Positions 49,088-61,473 of a stretch of 64,000 nucleotides of DNA are shown here, in pieces. Position 1 is the stretch's first letter, and each line of letters starts with the position of its first letter. The translations under genes were made by a program, and so were the position numbers. Source of the stretch: Begonia masoniana (Eukaryota > Streptophyta > Magnoliopsida > Cucurbitales > Begoniaceae); the NCBI GenBank assembly GCA_022432975.1, contig CM039512.1, forward strand, positions 2,466,519-2,530,518, given 5' to 3'. The notes under the pieces were generated by a model. The model worked only from the letters and a program-made list of their open reading frames with translations, was not told the DNA's origin and made no database searches.

Positions 49088-49662
49088 CTTTCCTTGCTGG
49101 GTTTTGTATGAAAAGCTTGCGTTTAAGCTTTAGTTTTTGCGACAAAAAGGGATAAAAACAGCAAGAGAGGGTGAAAACGAAGAAGAACAGTAAGAGGAAG
49201 AAGAAGAAGGAAGGATGGAGTTGCAGAGAAATGCATTAACCCAGTTTCTCTTTTATAAACCAACATCGGTAGAGATGGTTCGAGGATTTTTTAACCCATC
49301 GTTTTCAAGAATTTGCAATGTGTAAAACGATGCGCACTTACAGTGGAATTATCTGAGAATGAAAATCAATTGCAATATCATTTTATTTTTATAATTTATA
49401 ATAAAAATGAATACAAATCAAAGTTAAAAAAAAATTCAACGTTCCCGAAAACTTGACACCGTGAACAAATTGAACCCAACGTTGAATAATTTGTCGTGTT
49501 GGTTTGTGAAACACTCGACTGGCTCTTTCTCTCGCATGTAAAACTGGTTTCCATGATATCGGAAACGGAAAACTTCACCGCCGATGGGATTTGCTTTGTT
49601 CCCTTAGTAGTTTTATTAATACAATAATCAAACAACCAATTGAGTTAAGTTAACTGCATTCA
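49088..49662. other. Promoter of LOX A and 3' flank of LOX B
   Basis: A GA-rich leader (49180-49215) and the LOX A TATA box lie in the first 200 bp, closely matching the sequence upstream of LOX C. No additional gene. Confidence 0.5.
49251..49257 (-). promoter_or_regulatory. TATA box of LOX A
   Basis: Minus-strand TATAAAA about 165 bp upstream of the ATG, in context gtttataaaagagaaact. The copy C equivalent is at 60851-60857. Confidence 0.65.
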
Positions 49663-52600
49663 TCAAATAGAAATGCTGTAAGGAACGCCCTTATTTGTAA
49701 CTCCAGGTCCTGAAAATGGCTTCAAAAGCTCGTAGGGAACAACCCCAGCTCCATGTCTATTTCTCAAACTAGGATCCGCGTTCCTCAGATCAACTGTGGC
49801 TTCCAATTCCATCAGCTTCGCGCAGAATTTTTCATAGGCTGCCTTGATAACCGGGTCATATCCCCACGACGGCTCCATGAACTTTCCGACGTATTCTTCG
49901 TCTGGGGAATGGCCGGACAGAGTGTCTAACACCGCCATTATTTTAGTGGCCTGAATTTGTGAAGGAAAGCACTCGAGAAGAGCTCCTTCCGGAGTTTTCA
50001 TGAAGTTTTTCCATAGTTCCGACTCTGGATCTTCCATCGGCATGTTGATTCTGGCTATGGTTGGCCGGTTAGGGAAATAGGCCCCGTATGCATATTGCCC
50101 GAAGTTTACGGCTGCGTGATGCCCGGAAGTAACCCAGACGATGGTCGTGATGATTTTGATGAGATCTTCGGGGGTGTTGAGCGCCGGCCACCATGGTTCG
50201 TCCTTTTTGTCTGCGTGGCCTACTGTTCTGATCTCTCTCCACCATGCTTGAAGCTCTTCGTCGGATTTGACCATATTTGCTTCTGGGTAGTAATGGCTGA
50301 CATAGTCCGATACCCATTCTTTAAGACAATCCCATAAGATTAGACCATCGTTAGCAAAAGGGTAGTCTTTGATCGTCAGCTTTAAGCCGTGTGGTTCATT
50401 TGGATCTTCTACGGCCATTCCTCTAATCAGTAGAAATGAAAAACACAAAAAAAGAAACATGATTAATGATATAATTAGAATTATGAACAGAAGATCTTCG
50501 CTTCTTCTGAGATAACCTGTTAATTAGATCGGCAGGCAAGCCCTCCTTATCGAACCGCCACACCGAATCGTATCCAACTGAACTAAGTTCTATGGAGTAT
50601 TTTCCCGGCGAGAATGAGCCCTCAATTATCCCGCCTGCATTAATTAGCAGCGATCGAGCTAAACCGTTGATTTCCATGGTGTACCGGAGATGAGGGTGCA
50701 ATAGCCGATATATCGGATGCATTGCGCTTAGCTGCCGGTGTGCTGCAATTATATAAGGCTCTGTGCAACAATGGGTTCTCAGCCTGAAAAATCAATAAAC
50801 TTCCATGAGAATCAAGCCAATCAATCAAAACTTCACTTGAAATTCAGTGTTACCAGTGGTTAACAAGCTGATGATAGCCAGAATCATGAGCTAGAAACTG
50901 AGCCTTGGCCAGCCTCCAGAGCCAGACGTCAGTAGCATTCCAAGAAGGTCTATAAACTTCTTTCCACTGTGGCTTCCCGTCCATTGGAGGGCAAGTTAAT
51001 TCTATGGCCAATGGCCTTAATGTCTCTTCCGGAGTGAGAAAGAACAACGCCCTCGATCCATACAAGGTTGTTCCTTTGATCTCTCGAACTCTTTCCACAT
51101 ATGGCAATAATAGATCGTTGTAATCTATAACGAACAATTTTTTCTGCTTTATCGCCTGCCGTTAAATCCTAGAATTATGGAACAAAAATGGATATATAAC
51201 AACTTGTTTTGACAGATGGTGGTTTGTTTCTCACCTCTTCGACCGTCATGAAACCTCTGATCTCTTCCTCGACCATTTCGGAGGTGATTCCCGACTCTGG
51301 AGGACCGTAGATTTTCGGATCGAGTTTACTCTTCATCGGCCATTCCTAAACAAAAAGTGACTACTTCTCAGCTCTATTTGAAACTATTAAAGATCGATCG
51401 ATGTCGATAATATTATCGTTATATTTTTGTTGGGATAAAACTAATCACACTGCAATAATTAATCAAGAATTAATAGAAATCATGATACAATAATTTACGA
51501 AGTTTCGATTAAATCATTCTACGTCTACAACACAAAATTCCGGCAGTGAATTTATTTAGAGAATTCAAAAACAAATATTACGTAGACTACAACATCACTT
51601 GAGATTACAAGAAAAGTAACATTTCTCGAGAAATCTCTCTCACACTTTTCTCTCTCTCTCTTATTTTTTCTATGACTCCGCTTCGTATTTGATCTCTCTC
51701 TCTCTTTTTTATCCTGTTTAACTCTCTAACTAATCTATTCGAAACATAGTAATACAAATTTGAAGATAAAATAACCGCAAATCTAATTCAAAAAATATGT
51801 TGAACCAAATCGAACCAAAACGCTGAACCAATAATTAACGATTTGGAAATATGAAAATCTAGTGTTCATACCGTGACCAATTGAATGCTATAGGGATTAA
51901 GACCTGCTAAAGTTTGCCTACCAAACTCCTCATCCCTATACCAAAAGAACTTGTCCCCTGCAGATTGAAAACATAAGATTGCCAGAAAATTAACAGTTAT
52001 TCGAATTGATAAAAGAAAAACCAATCAAAGGTTGGAGGGGGGGGGAGAGAAAAGTTGGGTTATATTCTTACTGTTTATAGTTTCAGGGCGTGTAAAGCAC
52101 AGGATATCCTCTCCGACGTCAGTGACGGCATTAATAAGCCTGGGGAAGACATCCCTGAAGGAAAATTTGTTTTTAGGCAAGGCCAGGCCATCGTCGAACA
52201 GTGAATCAATTGATTTGAACAGAGGAAAGCCAAGCGCGGGGTTAATCATGGCTGTCTCCAGAGATGGCATCAAAGCATGCAGGACCTGGAAGAGTGTGTT
52301 GGCCGAGAATGACATTTCCTTCACCGCCGAGAACGATTCATCCCTCGGAACATATACAAGTAAAGCAGGCTCCTCCGCCGATGGATCTGCCATTTTAGTC
52401 TTTCATTCATGTTAATGGAGATAAAATCATGAAGAACTGAATAATTTTTTTATCATTTCCTTCGTTTGCTACCTGTTTTACAGCGAGGACGACCAGTTCT
52501 ACATCTGCGTGGATAAGAGTGCTCTTTCCCACCAAGAACAGGCCTCCTGAGCTCCGGCGACTTGTCTGGATTTCCGAGATCATCGTAAACATCGTAATCA

Positions 52601-54902
52601 TAAATTCTCTCGAAGCTCTTCCGCTCTCCTTCTCCGTTTCCACGCAAAATCACCAGCTCTTCTTCTCTATACCTCGTCAGCCCATTCGGCGTTTGCGACG
52701 GCAAGTACGACTGCTAAAATTCGCCAAACCCGAGCAAAAAAATTTCAAATTTCCACTCCACCACCATTACCGGCCTAAAATATTGCAACTCAAACACAAA
52801 TTTTACAGAGGCATCACCTGGTTAGTGAAGAAGACCCTCCTGTGATTAGGCTTGTCAAACTTGGATTGTAGCCATGAATTACAGCTGAAGAGAATAGGGT
52901 CGGAAGAGCTTGAATGAAGAAAAACGTCCTTGAGGAACATCTCCTTATGATGCTCATTCTCGACGATTATCGCTCCGATCGGTCCGAAGTTTGATGGCAC
53001 TTCGAAGCAGGCTTCGTATTTTATCTCTTTTTCTTCCTCGCTCGTCTTCCTCGCATACCCTTGTATGGGCGATCTCTCTTCTCCAGTTTCTTAATCAATA
53101 CGTAGCAAACAATAGCATTAATAATTTCAGTAATAGTAGATTATCATAGCTAAAATAAATTATAAATATATAAAATTAAAAAGTAACAAATTATGCAAAA
53201 AACATAATAAATTACTTACAATTAAATATAAATAACATGCAAAATTATGGTGAGACAATAAAATGTTAATAATCTTATACATATAATTTTCTTTTCACAA
53301 TTGTTAAAATTCTTCTGTCGAAAAATCATGAAAAATAGGATAGGGATTTGTTGACACTCGAAAAATCTACATTGCAATGTGTTAGAAATCGAACGATAAT
53401 CGAAAAAAAATACGACGTGAAACAACATATTTACGTGAAAAAATCTTTAAAAAAAAAACAACGAAAAGATGAATCTATCTAATATTAATATATAAGTAAA
53501 ACAAAATTCTAAAGAGATTTTCAACAGGATTGACCTATCACAATATAGTATTTGCAAGTACTCTAATAATTAGAAGATATTATAAATAATGAACATATTA
53601 TATAATAATAAACATTAATAAATAAAACTGTTTATTTTGAAAATTATAAAAGAAGATATATAACAAACGAAATCTTTAGCTAATTTTGTGGAAAAGAATA
53701 GTAAAAATACTATTTTTCCATTTTTGGGCAAAATTAGGTTGTCCATGGGGCCCCACCTTGAAATGAATAGTTTCTTTATTAAAGTACTATTTTTTCATTG
53801 TCTAAGGGTAGTTCCCAATTTGAACATTAAGAAAGATTAATTTAAAGCGCCCCCGTAAACGGAAAATCATAACAATTAAAACCTTAAACTATTCCAGATG
53901 TAACAAATCAAATTCTGGCGGGTAGATTACCTATGTTCTGAATTTATATATTGTCGAGAATTAACCCCTAGTTCTGGGGTAACGACCTCCCGTTCTCAAA
54001 ATTATAGCTGAGAACATAGATCCCGATCCGGGGTGATAACCCCGTTCTTAAAAGTTACGCTTGAAAACGAGACTCTGATCTGGGACGGTGACCCCTCGTT
54101 CTCACTCCCAAAAGTTAAGACATAACTAGGGTCCCCGTCCCGAAATGATCCTCTATTCTTAAAACATTACGCTTGAAAATGGACGGACGCTTAAAAATAC
54201 TGTCTGTCCGTTCACTGTTCACATGAACAGTAACTATTTACGTTCGTTCTTTCTCTGTTTTATAAATTAATTTTTAGAAAATACTAAACGATATTGGATT
54301 TATTTAAAAATTTTATCACATATTTTTCATGTCATGAGAAGATAATCTAAAATTTTTTGTGATTTTCTAACACTGGTACAATTTATTGTAATTTTATTGT
54401 AATTTTAGTGAATTATTTTATAAAATATAATTAAAAAAATTATAATAAATTATATGAGTATTGTAAAATAAAAAAAAATGTTCGGATTATGGTTAAGTCT
54501 TACACTCTAGCAAAAGCCATCTTCAAAAGCATGATTTTGGGGTAAAATAAGAGACTTACTTGGATCAAGATCGGCGCTAACAAGCTCGAAAAGAAGACTT
54601 TTTCCGAACAAATCTCTAACATCATCCAGCCCTCGATCTATGCCGAGATCGAGGCTGCCGAGTGTCACTTTCACAGTCAGGACGGCCTTAACGGCGCTGG
54701 ATTTCTCTGTTACACTAGCCATGGCTTTCACCTTCGTAGAAACCGAACGAAACCCTCCAGTTTTCTGGGTTTTCGAGCTGTGCTTTTCCTTCCATGAGAA
54801 GAAAAGCTTTGAAGCGCCTCCATTTCCGAGCAGAAATGGAGGTTTTAGCATAAGACCTGCCTGACGACCTTGTATGGTCGTCGCCGTCGTCATCATCATC
54901 AT
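49663..54902 (-). CDS. LOX2: 13-lipoxygenase, chloroplastic, copy B (diverged LOX2-like)
   Basis: Same nine-exon plan as copies A and C: 54560-54902, 52818-53089, 52473-52710, 52072-52386, 51872-51957, 51235-51345, 50854-51155, 50517-50783, 49663-50422; 897 codons plus stop with all phases correct. The transit peptide begins [16 protein letters not shown]. The PLAT domain has [15 protein letters not shown]. The iron-binding stretches [15 protein letters not shown] and [14 protein letters not shown], and the C-terminal SISI, are all present. The specificity pair is Ser-Phe ([11 protein letters not shown]), the usual 13-LOX form. It is clearly more diverged than A is from C and is the middle gene of the array. 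Intron 1 is 1.47 kb and intron 5 is 526 bp (72 bp in A), both enlarged by repeat-like DNA. The promoter has a G-box. Confidence 0.95.
51420..51840. repeat. Insertion-like AT- and CT-rich sequence in LOX B intron 5
   Basis: The corresponding intron is 72 bp in LOX A and 74 bp in LOX C, so about 450 bp were gained here. It holds CT microsatellite runs (51638-51660, 51690-51707). I found no terminal repeats, so its class is unknown. Confidence 0.5.
53840..54205. repeat. Relative of the 111-bp-period repeat in LOX B intron 1
   Basis: Shares with the LOX A intron insert the left motif gtaacaaatcaaattctgg, aatttatatattgtcg, the blocks ttctcaaaattatagctgag and gatcccgatccgggg, and ttacgcttgaaaa repeated about 112 bp apart (near 54056 and 54166). 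It is truncated compared with the copy in LOX A. Confidence 0.65.
54265..54490. repeat. Third copy of the AT-rich palindromic element
   Basis: Contains actaaacgatattggattta, catgtcatgagaagataatc and ttttgtgattttc in the same order as the other two copies. The second arm is degraded. It lies just inside intron 1 of LOX B. Confidence 0.55.
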
Positions 54903-54968
54903 CTTCTCCCTTGAAGTTTTATCTGTTTTCTTCTGCAGGAGTGTACAACTTTAGATGGAGGAGCAGTG

Positions 54969-54975
54969 TTTTATA
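54969..54975 (-). promoter_or_regulatory. TATA box of LOX B
   Basis: Minus-strand TATAAAA about 70 bp upstream of the ATG, in context ccctataaaacactg. Confidence 0.65.
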
Positions 54976-55020
54976 GGGAAGAAGCAGAAGAAAATTATTG
55001 TTTCATTTTCGTCTTTTCGT

Positions 55021-55028
55021 CCACGTGG
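55021..55028. promoter_or_regulatory. Palindromic G-box CCACGTGG upstream of LOX B
   Basis: An exact CACGTG core with symmetric flanks, about 45 bp upstream of the TATA box. G-boxes are the binding site of MYC2-type bHLH factors in jasmonate signalling, so the site fits a jasmonate-inducible lipoxygenase promoter. I do not see one in the matching regions of copies A and C. Confidence 0.6.
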
Positions 55029-55180
55029 GAATACCAATAGTATTTTTCTTCTTAATATCTTGGTTTTAGTATTATTAATCGGGCTGTGTCATTTACTTTG
55101 GAATTTAAGAAAGAATTAAGATGATATCGAAAGACTTTGAAATAACGAGCTTAACATAATTACAATTTTTACAATCTCGA

Positions 55181-55366
55181 GTAATATTACGTTTATTCTC
55201 TTAAAATATTTTTTTACATGTTGAATAATGATTGATATAATTAATATGTAACTAATGTAATAAATAATAAATAGTTAATTTATTATATTAATTGCATCTA
55301 ATATTATTTGACACGTGAACGAGAATTCTAATAGACTAGAATAAGAGAATAAACTTAACATTATTC
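55181..55366. mobile_element. MITE with ttacgtttattctctta-type inverted ends
   Basis: Left end gtaatattacgtttattctc (55181) and right end, reverse complemented, gaataatgttaagtttattc are inverted repeats of about 23-25 bp enclosing 140 bp of AT-rich DNA with the gacacgtgaac motif. End-motif matches recur at 28355 and about 35629-35655, and related hairpin cores at 28857 and 41250. Confidence 0.65.
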
Positions 55367-55399
55367 TTTATTTCGCACTTGTAACAGCGCGCCGTGTGA

Positions 55400-57086
55400 A
55401 AGAAAATGTGGATCCTGTTTGATGGCTCGTTTCATACTAATAAGGATGCGCGATTTCGTTCTCATGTCGTTTGGTATAGTAAAAAATACATGATTTATAA
55501 CTAAGAATTTCTTTTTTATCTAATAAAACGTGTTTTTGGCTCACTTTAAGAACAAATCAGTACAGACTCTGCCTCGAAACAAATAAAATTGGAGCACTGG
55601 GAGACGCTACAACGTTAAGAAAAGCAGGTCAGTAAGAGAACATTTACATCAACCAGTTGGATGAAGACGGAGGATGAGTCCTATGTTTAGAATTGGGTTC
55701 AATTAAGTGGAAGAAACTAGAATTCAACTTATTACTGAAATCATTAAAATTCATGTCAATATCAGTACGAAGGACGAGGCTCCATCCCTACCACGTGAAA
55801 GAAGTTGCAGAGCAAATCAAGATACCTCTTAGATATTGAAATAGCCATTTGAAGGAGACATACGTGCCTAGTTAATTTTTATTAATAATCTTACCTGTTT
55901 TTTTTTTTAAATAATCAAAAAACAACTGTTTGGTAAAGTAATTTCTTAAAATTAATTTCTCAAATTTGAATAAATTTCAAATTATGATATTTAATTACAT
56001 AAAAGTGCAATAGAATTTAAAGAAGAAAATAAAAAAAGTCGGAGAAAGTAAATAGAAATTTAAAAGATTAAAATGTAAATTTACATATTCTGCAACTAAT
56101 TCTATAGTATTTAAACAAATTTTAAAAACTATATTTTTTAATTTATCAAAATTGAAAATTTTTATTTAGCAAGTCTATAATAGAGTCTAGATTCTCAAAT
56201 TAACAATTTTAATCCTTTTATCGGTAACCCTAAACGGGGCAATATTGTCCCCTAATTAGCTCAGTCTCCGCACAAATTTGATCCAAATTTCACCCGTCAC
56301 ATGCGTGACAATCGTAACATTGCCCGTTCCGTCCCACAAGATTTAATTTATCCACCATGCTAAATTTAATTACTAAGTGTTAAAAAAAATGTTAAAAATG
56401 AAAATTATTAATCATACAAAATGTTTGGACAGTTAAATTAAATTGCACCGTCAGAGACGATCTATATCCCATCCCATATGACCAGACTTGACTTTAATCT
56501 TCCATAGCGGACCCCACTCAATTATTTTCTTGGTAAGCAGCTTTTGGTCACGCCACGTGTCTGACTACTTGCCTTTGATATTTGAAAATTAAAATAAAGT
56601 TTAGGTTATTTTTGGTAACTACTTTTCGAAACCGCTTGTATATGCATTAATTGCGTTACTTCTGAATTATTTGGCCAATGAATGACAAGGCGATATTAAA
56701 TTTATGTGTTTTTTAAAAATCTACAATAATTTTGAGAATCACAAAAAGGTTCCCGTTTTTGGGTTTCTGTTGAAAAGATTAAAAGTGTTTATTTGATAAT
56801 CTAAATTTGCACTTTTTATTTCTCTCCCGCTCTATTGCAATTTACTTTTATGTAATTAAATAATTTAGTAATAAGTATCATAGGTTATTTAAATATTCTC
56901 TATTTAAATGATTAAATTAATTTCAACGTGACATTTCTATTTTTTCGTTTACATTATTGATAATTTAATATTTATAATACACTAAAGATTCAATTATTAC
57001 AGGGGAGCGGAAGGGAAATAGTAGAAGTTGGATGGCTTGAATCTGGCAAAATACATGGGAGCTTGAACGGCCGGAGAAAGCTGACA
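55400..57086. other. Intergenic between LOX B and LOX C, no gene recognised
   Basis: AT-rich with several homopolymer runs. A second CACGTG lies near 55791. The last ~180 bp (from about 56905) are the duplicated 3' flank shared with LOX A. Confidence 0.45.
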
Positions 57087-60000
57087 TCAAATGGAGATGC
57101 TGTACGGAACTCCTTTTCCTGTGACTCCAGGTTCTGAAAATGGCTTTAAAAGTTCGTAAGGAAGAAGCCCAGCACCATTTCTGTTCTTCAACTTTGTGTC
57201 TGCGTTTCTCTCGTCAATTGTTGCTTCCAATTCCTTCAACTTACCCGTAAACCGCTCGTACGCCGCCTTTATCATCGGATCCGCAATCCACGCCGGCTCC
57301 GAAAACTCCCCCAAATACTCCTCGTCCGGCGAGTGGGTCGACAAAACGTTCAAGATCGCCATAACTTTGGTCGCCTGAATCTGCGACGGATAGCACTGGA
57401 GAAGAGCTTCATCCGGTCTTTTCATGAAGTTTTCCCAGAACAGCTCGTCGGGATTTTCATTCGGCATGTTGATTCTGGCTATGCTTGGTTTGTTAGGGAA
57501 GTAACCGCCGTAGGCGTACTGTCCGAAATTGACAGCGGCGTGGTGGCCGGAGCATACCCAGGCCATGGTGGTGACGATTCCGATGAGATCTTCCCGAGTT
57601 TTGAGGACGGGCCACCACGGCTCGTCTTTCTTATCGCCGTGCCCTACTGTTCTGATCTCCGTCCACCATGCTTTAAGCTCTTTATCGGACTCGACTGCGC
57701 TGTCATCGGAATAATAGTAGTTGACGTAAGTGGAAATCCATTCTTTCAGGCAATCCCATAAAATAAGCCCGTCGTTGGCAAAAGGGTAGTCTTTAATCGC
57801 GAGCTTCAATCCATGGGGTTCAGTTGAATCCTCAACAGCCAATCCCCTGTATAAAAAGAAAAAAGAAAAAAGAAAAAAACCCAGTAAAGCGGCCATGGCT
57901 CTCAAAGAAAATCACTTAAATCTGTATTTCTTAAACTGTTCTACCTGCTAATCAGGTCAGCCGGCAAACCCTGCAAGTTGAACTGCCAAAGCAAGTCATA
58001 CGCAGCCGAGGAAACTTCCATGGAGTATTTCCCAGGAGAGAAGGTGCTCTCAATAACTCCACCTGCATTGATCAAAGCCAATCGAGCAAGAGCATTGATT
58101 TCCATGGTGTAACGGAAATGAGGCTTCAACAGTCTGAAAATCGGATGCATTGCGCTGAGTTGCCTGTGCAGAGCAATAATATAAGGCTCCGTGCAGGCAT
58201 GTGCTCTCAGCCTGCCAAAATACATAAACCACAGCCATTTTTAGCGCAATTTTGCAGCTTGCGATAGACAAAAGTCTCCATTACCAGTGGATGACGAGCT
58301 CGTGATAGCCGAGATCGTGGGCAAAAACTTGAGCTTGAGCTAGTTTCCATAGCCATTCTCCAGTGGCATCATTACTAGGTCTGAAAACTTGTTTCCACTG
58401 AGGCTTACCATCGATGGGCGGGCAAGTTAGCTCAATTGCCAAGGTCTTCAACGTCTCGTCTGAGTTGAGGAAGAAGAGCGTCCTAGATCCATACAATGTC
58501 GTCCCTTCCAGTTTCCTGACTTTTTCCACAAAAGGTAGGAGCAGATCATTGTAATCTAGGATGAACAATTTCTTCTGCTTGATTGCCTGCGAAACCCAGA
58601 AATCATTCATGTTTTACAGTTCCAACACTCGTGGAATTAAGGTAGTTGCCAAGATTACCTCATCAACTGTCATGTACCCTTTGATTTCTTCTTCAATCAT
58701 TTGAGTTGTGATCGCTGATTCCGGAGGACCGTAGATTGCCGGATCCAGCTTGCTTTTGAGTGGCCATTCCTGCAGATATGTTTTGAGTTAAGTAATATTT
58801 TGTAAATAAGGTTCAATTAATAAATTAATTTAGATTATCATACCGTGACCAACGATATGGCGTATGGGTTTAGACCTGCAAGAGTCTGTCTGGCAAACTC
58901 GTCAGATCTAAACCAGAAAAACTTGTCTCCTGAAAATCATAAGCAAAAAAACCAAGTTTAAAAACCCAAAGAGAAGATCATCAATCTTAACGAGAGAGAA
59001 GAACTAACTAGCCATGGTTTGTGGAGGCTCGAATTGGATGACATCATCGACAACTCCATCGACGTGCTTCATGAATTTCTCGGGGACGAGTTTTGCAAGA
59101 GAGAATTTGTCTTTGAGAGGAGGTGCATTGTAGCCCTCGTAGAAGAGCAAATCAATTTTGGTGAAATAAGGGAACCCCAGCTTTGGGTTGAGCAGTTCAG
59201 TCTCAAGTGATGGCAGCAATGAATGCAAAATTTGGAGGACGGAGTTTCCTGCGAAAGTCTTTTGTTTCACCGATGAGAACTCTTCGTCTCTAGGAACATA
59301 TACATAGAGACTCCTCATTTCGTCTTCTGGATCTGCCATTTTTGTTTATTCAGAAGCAAATCCGAGAAAAAAAAAAGAAAAAATGGAGGTTTATTTACAC
59401 GAGAGAATAAAAGTAATATTTCGTACAGTTTTTATAACGTGGCCGACCAGTTCGGCATCGTCGTGGATAAGGGTGTTCTTTGCCACCAAGAACAGGTCGC
59501 TTTAATCCCGCTACCTCGGGATCGCCGAGGTCATTGTACTCGGCGTATTGGTACACTCTTTCAAAGCTCTTGAGCTCTGTATCCTCTTGGCCAACCCCTT
59601 GCAATATCTCCATGTCTTTCTCTCTGTACGACCTCAGTCCGGCCGGCGTTTGTGACGGCAAGTATGACTGCTCCATTTTTTATGATCGTTAACAAGATCA
59701 CTATTAAACCATGGCCAATTAAAAATAAAATAAAATAAAAACGTTGGGAGAAAAGAATATTATGGATTATGACCTTGTTGGTGAAGAAGATCCGTTTGAA
59801 ATTGGGTTCCTCGAACTTAGATTGGATCCAAGAATCACAGTTGAAAACCAGAGGGGTGGAAGAGAAGCCGTCCAGAGTGATTGTTTTAAGAAACATCTCC
59901 TGGCGTTCCTGATTCTCCACGACCACAGCCCCAATTGGTCCATAGTTCGAGGGCACTTCAAAGCTTGCCTCGTATCTCACTTCGTCTTTATCGCCGCCCT

Positions 60001-60147
60001 CCTTCCGTGCATAGCTCTGGATTGGCTCCTTTTCAGTTCCATCTGCAAATCGAACCACAAGCATAACCATGGTTAATGAAAAAATGGAAGTTGTTATCCA
60101 TGCTGTAATGACAGTGTAATGACAGCCACCTCTCTCTCTCTCTCTCT

Positions 60148-60203
<56 letters not shown>

Positions 60204-60688
60204 CAATATTTCAAACACACATTGAATAAAACTGTGATAACATTGTACCTTATTTTCAAGTAGGTCTTGATAATGTTCTCCTACTCAGCAACCCCAAATT
60301 CAGTTTAATTAGAATAATTTTTTCTTTTGAAAGACAAAAGAGAGTCGCTACCTGGATTAAGTTCATCACTAACAAGCTCCAAGAGAATGCTTTTGCCACC
60401 CAGATCTATAAAATCGTCAACCACTGCATCTACTTCTACTTTTGATACCAATCCTTCAGCATTCACAATAATAACTGCTTTTACAGAAACCGTTTTTCCG
60501 GCTGCAGTTGCCATCGCTTTTATTTTACCGGCGGCGCAGCTTAGTCTAACATTTTTCTGTTGCTTCATTTTCTTTTCGCTTGAACGAAAAGGGAGCGAAG
60601 CTTTGCCATTTCCATGGAGGAAATCTGGATTTATTAGGGGAAAAAGGGTTCGAACAGGTCGGGCCTGATGCAGTTGAGAGTTCAGCAT
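57087..60688 (-). CDS. LOX2: 13-lipoxygenase, chloroplastic, copy C (near-identical to A)
   Basis: Nine exons: 60352-60688, 59774-60042, 59427-59667, 59009-59332, 58844-58929, 58659-58769, 58285-58586, 57945-58211, 57087-57846; 898 codons plus stop. Every exon has exactly the length of its LOX A counterpart. The protein differs by scattered substitutions, for example [11 protein letters not shown] versus [11 protein letters not shown] and MAILNVLS versus MGILYVLS. All iron ligands are present ([30 protein letters not shown]-terminal SISI) and the specificity pair is again Thr-Phe. The exon 3 donor differs (t-gtacga instead of g-gtatga), changing the junction residue from Asp to Tyr. Intron 1 is only 309 bp, lacks the repeat found in A, and has a CT microsatellite. 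The TATA box is at 60851-60857. Confidence 0.95.
60126..60196. repeat. CT/GA microsatellite in LOX C intron 1
   Basis: About 70 bp of almost pure ct repeats (two tracts separated by ttca). The same place in LOX A has only a short ctctctgtctctc. Confidence 0.95.
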
Positions 60689-60850
60689 CTTTCCTCGCTG
60701 GGTTTTGTAAGAAAAGCTTGCGTTTAAGCTTTAATTTTAGCGACAAAAAGGGATAAAAACAGCAGAGAGGGCGAAAACGAAGAAGAACAGTAAAAGGAAG
60801 AAGAAGAAGGAAGGATGGAGTTGCAGAGAAATGCATTCACCCAGTTTCTC

Positions 60851-60857
60851 TTTTATA
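60851..60857 (-). promoter_or_regulatory. TATA box of LOX C
   Basis: Minus-strand TATAAAA about 165 bp upstream of the ATG, the same position as in LOX A. Confidence 0.65.
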
Positions 60858-60859
60858 CA

Positions 60860-61470
60860 CCAACATCGGTGGACATGGCTCGTGGATTTCTTCTCCCATC
60901 GTTTTCATGAATTTGAAATGTGTAAAACGATGCACACCTAAGTCGAATTATTTGAGAATGAAAATCAATTGCAATATTATTTTATTTTTATTATTTATAA
61001 TTTATCTTTATTATCATGTCAATGAATTGATTTGTCATGGGAATCTTTAATGAGTATTTTTTGAGTAAAGTACAAATTATAGCTTGGAAGTGAAAATTAC
61101 TTAGTTTTAGTGTTGAAGCAAAAATGAATTTCAAAATTCGAAATTTATCCACAATTTCATTTGTACGTTCTGAGTTTCCTAGTGGTCACTTAGAGTAGGT
61201 CAATCGTACCACAGTGTCATTAATTTCATTCAAACATATTTATACATCTGTCATCTTTTATTTTTCATTTTTTTGAAATATAGTTTTTCTGAATTATTCG
61301 GGGGTATGAATGAAGATTTAATTTCATGTCTATTTTACCCTCCAACTTAACAATAATTTACAATAACGAAGTTAATCTCTTTTGAACATTTGGTCCCGCC
61401 CTGACCAAATTGAATCTAACGTTCAATAATTGTTGTGTTAGTTTGTGAAACACTCGACTCGCTCTTTCTT
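60860..61470. other. Intergenic upstream of LOX C
   Basis: Sequence similar to the LOX A upstream region continues to about 61000, then again in a short block at 61385-61465 (tgaacc/tgaatct-aacgttgaataat or ttcaataat, gtttgtgaaacactcgact), interrupted by unrelated AT-rich DNA. No gene. Confidence 0.45.
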
Positions 61471-61473
61471 GAC

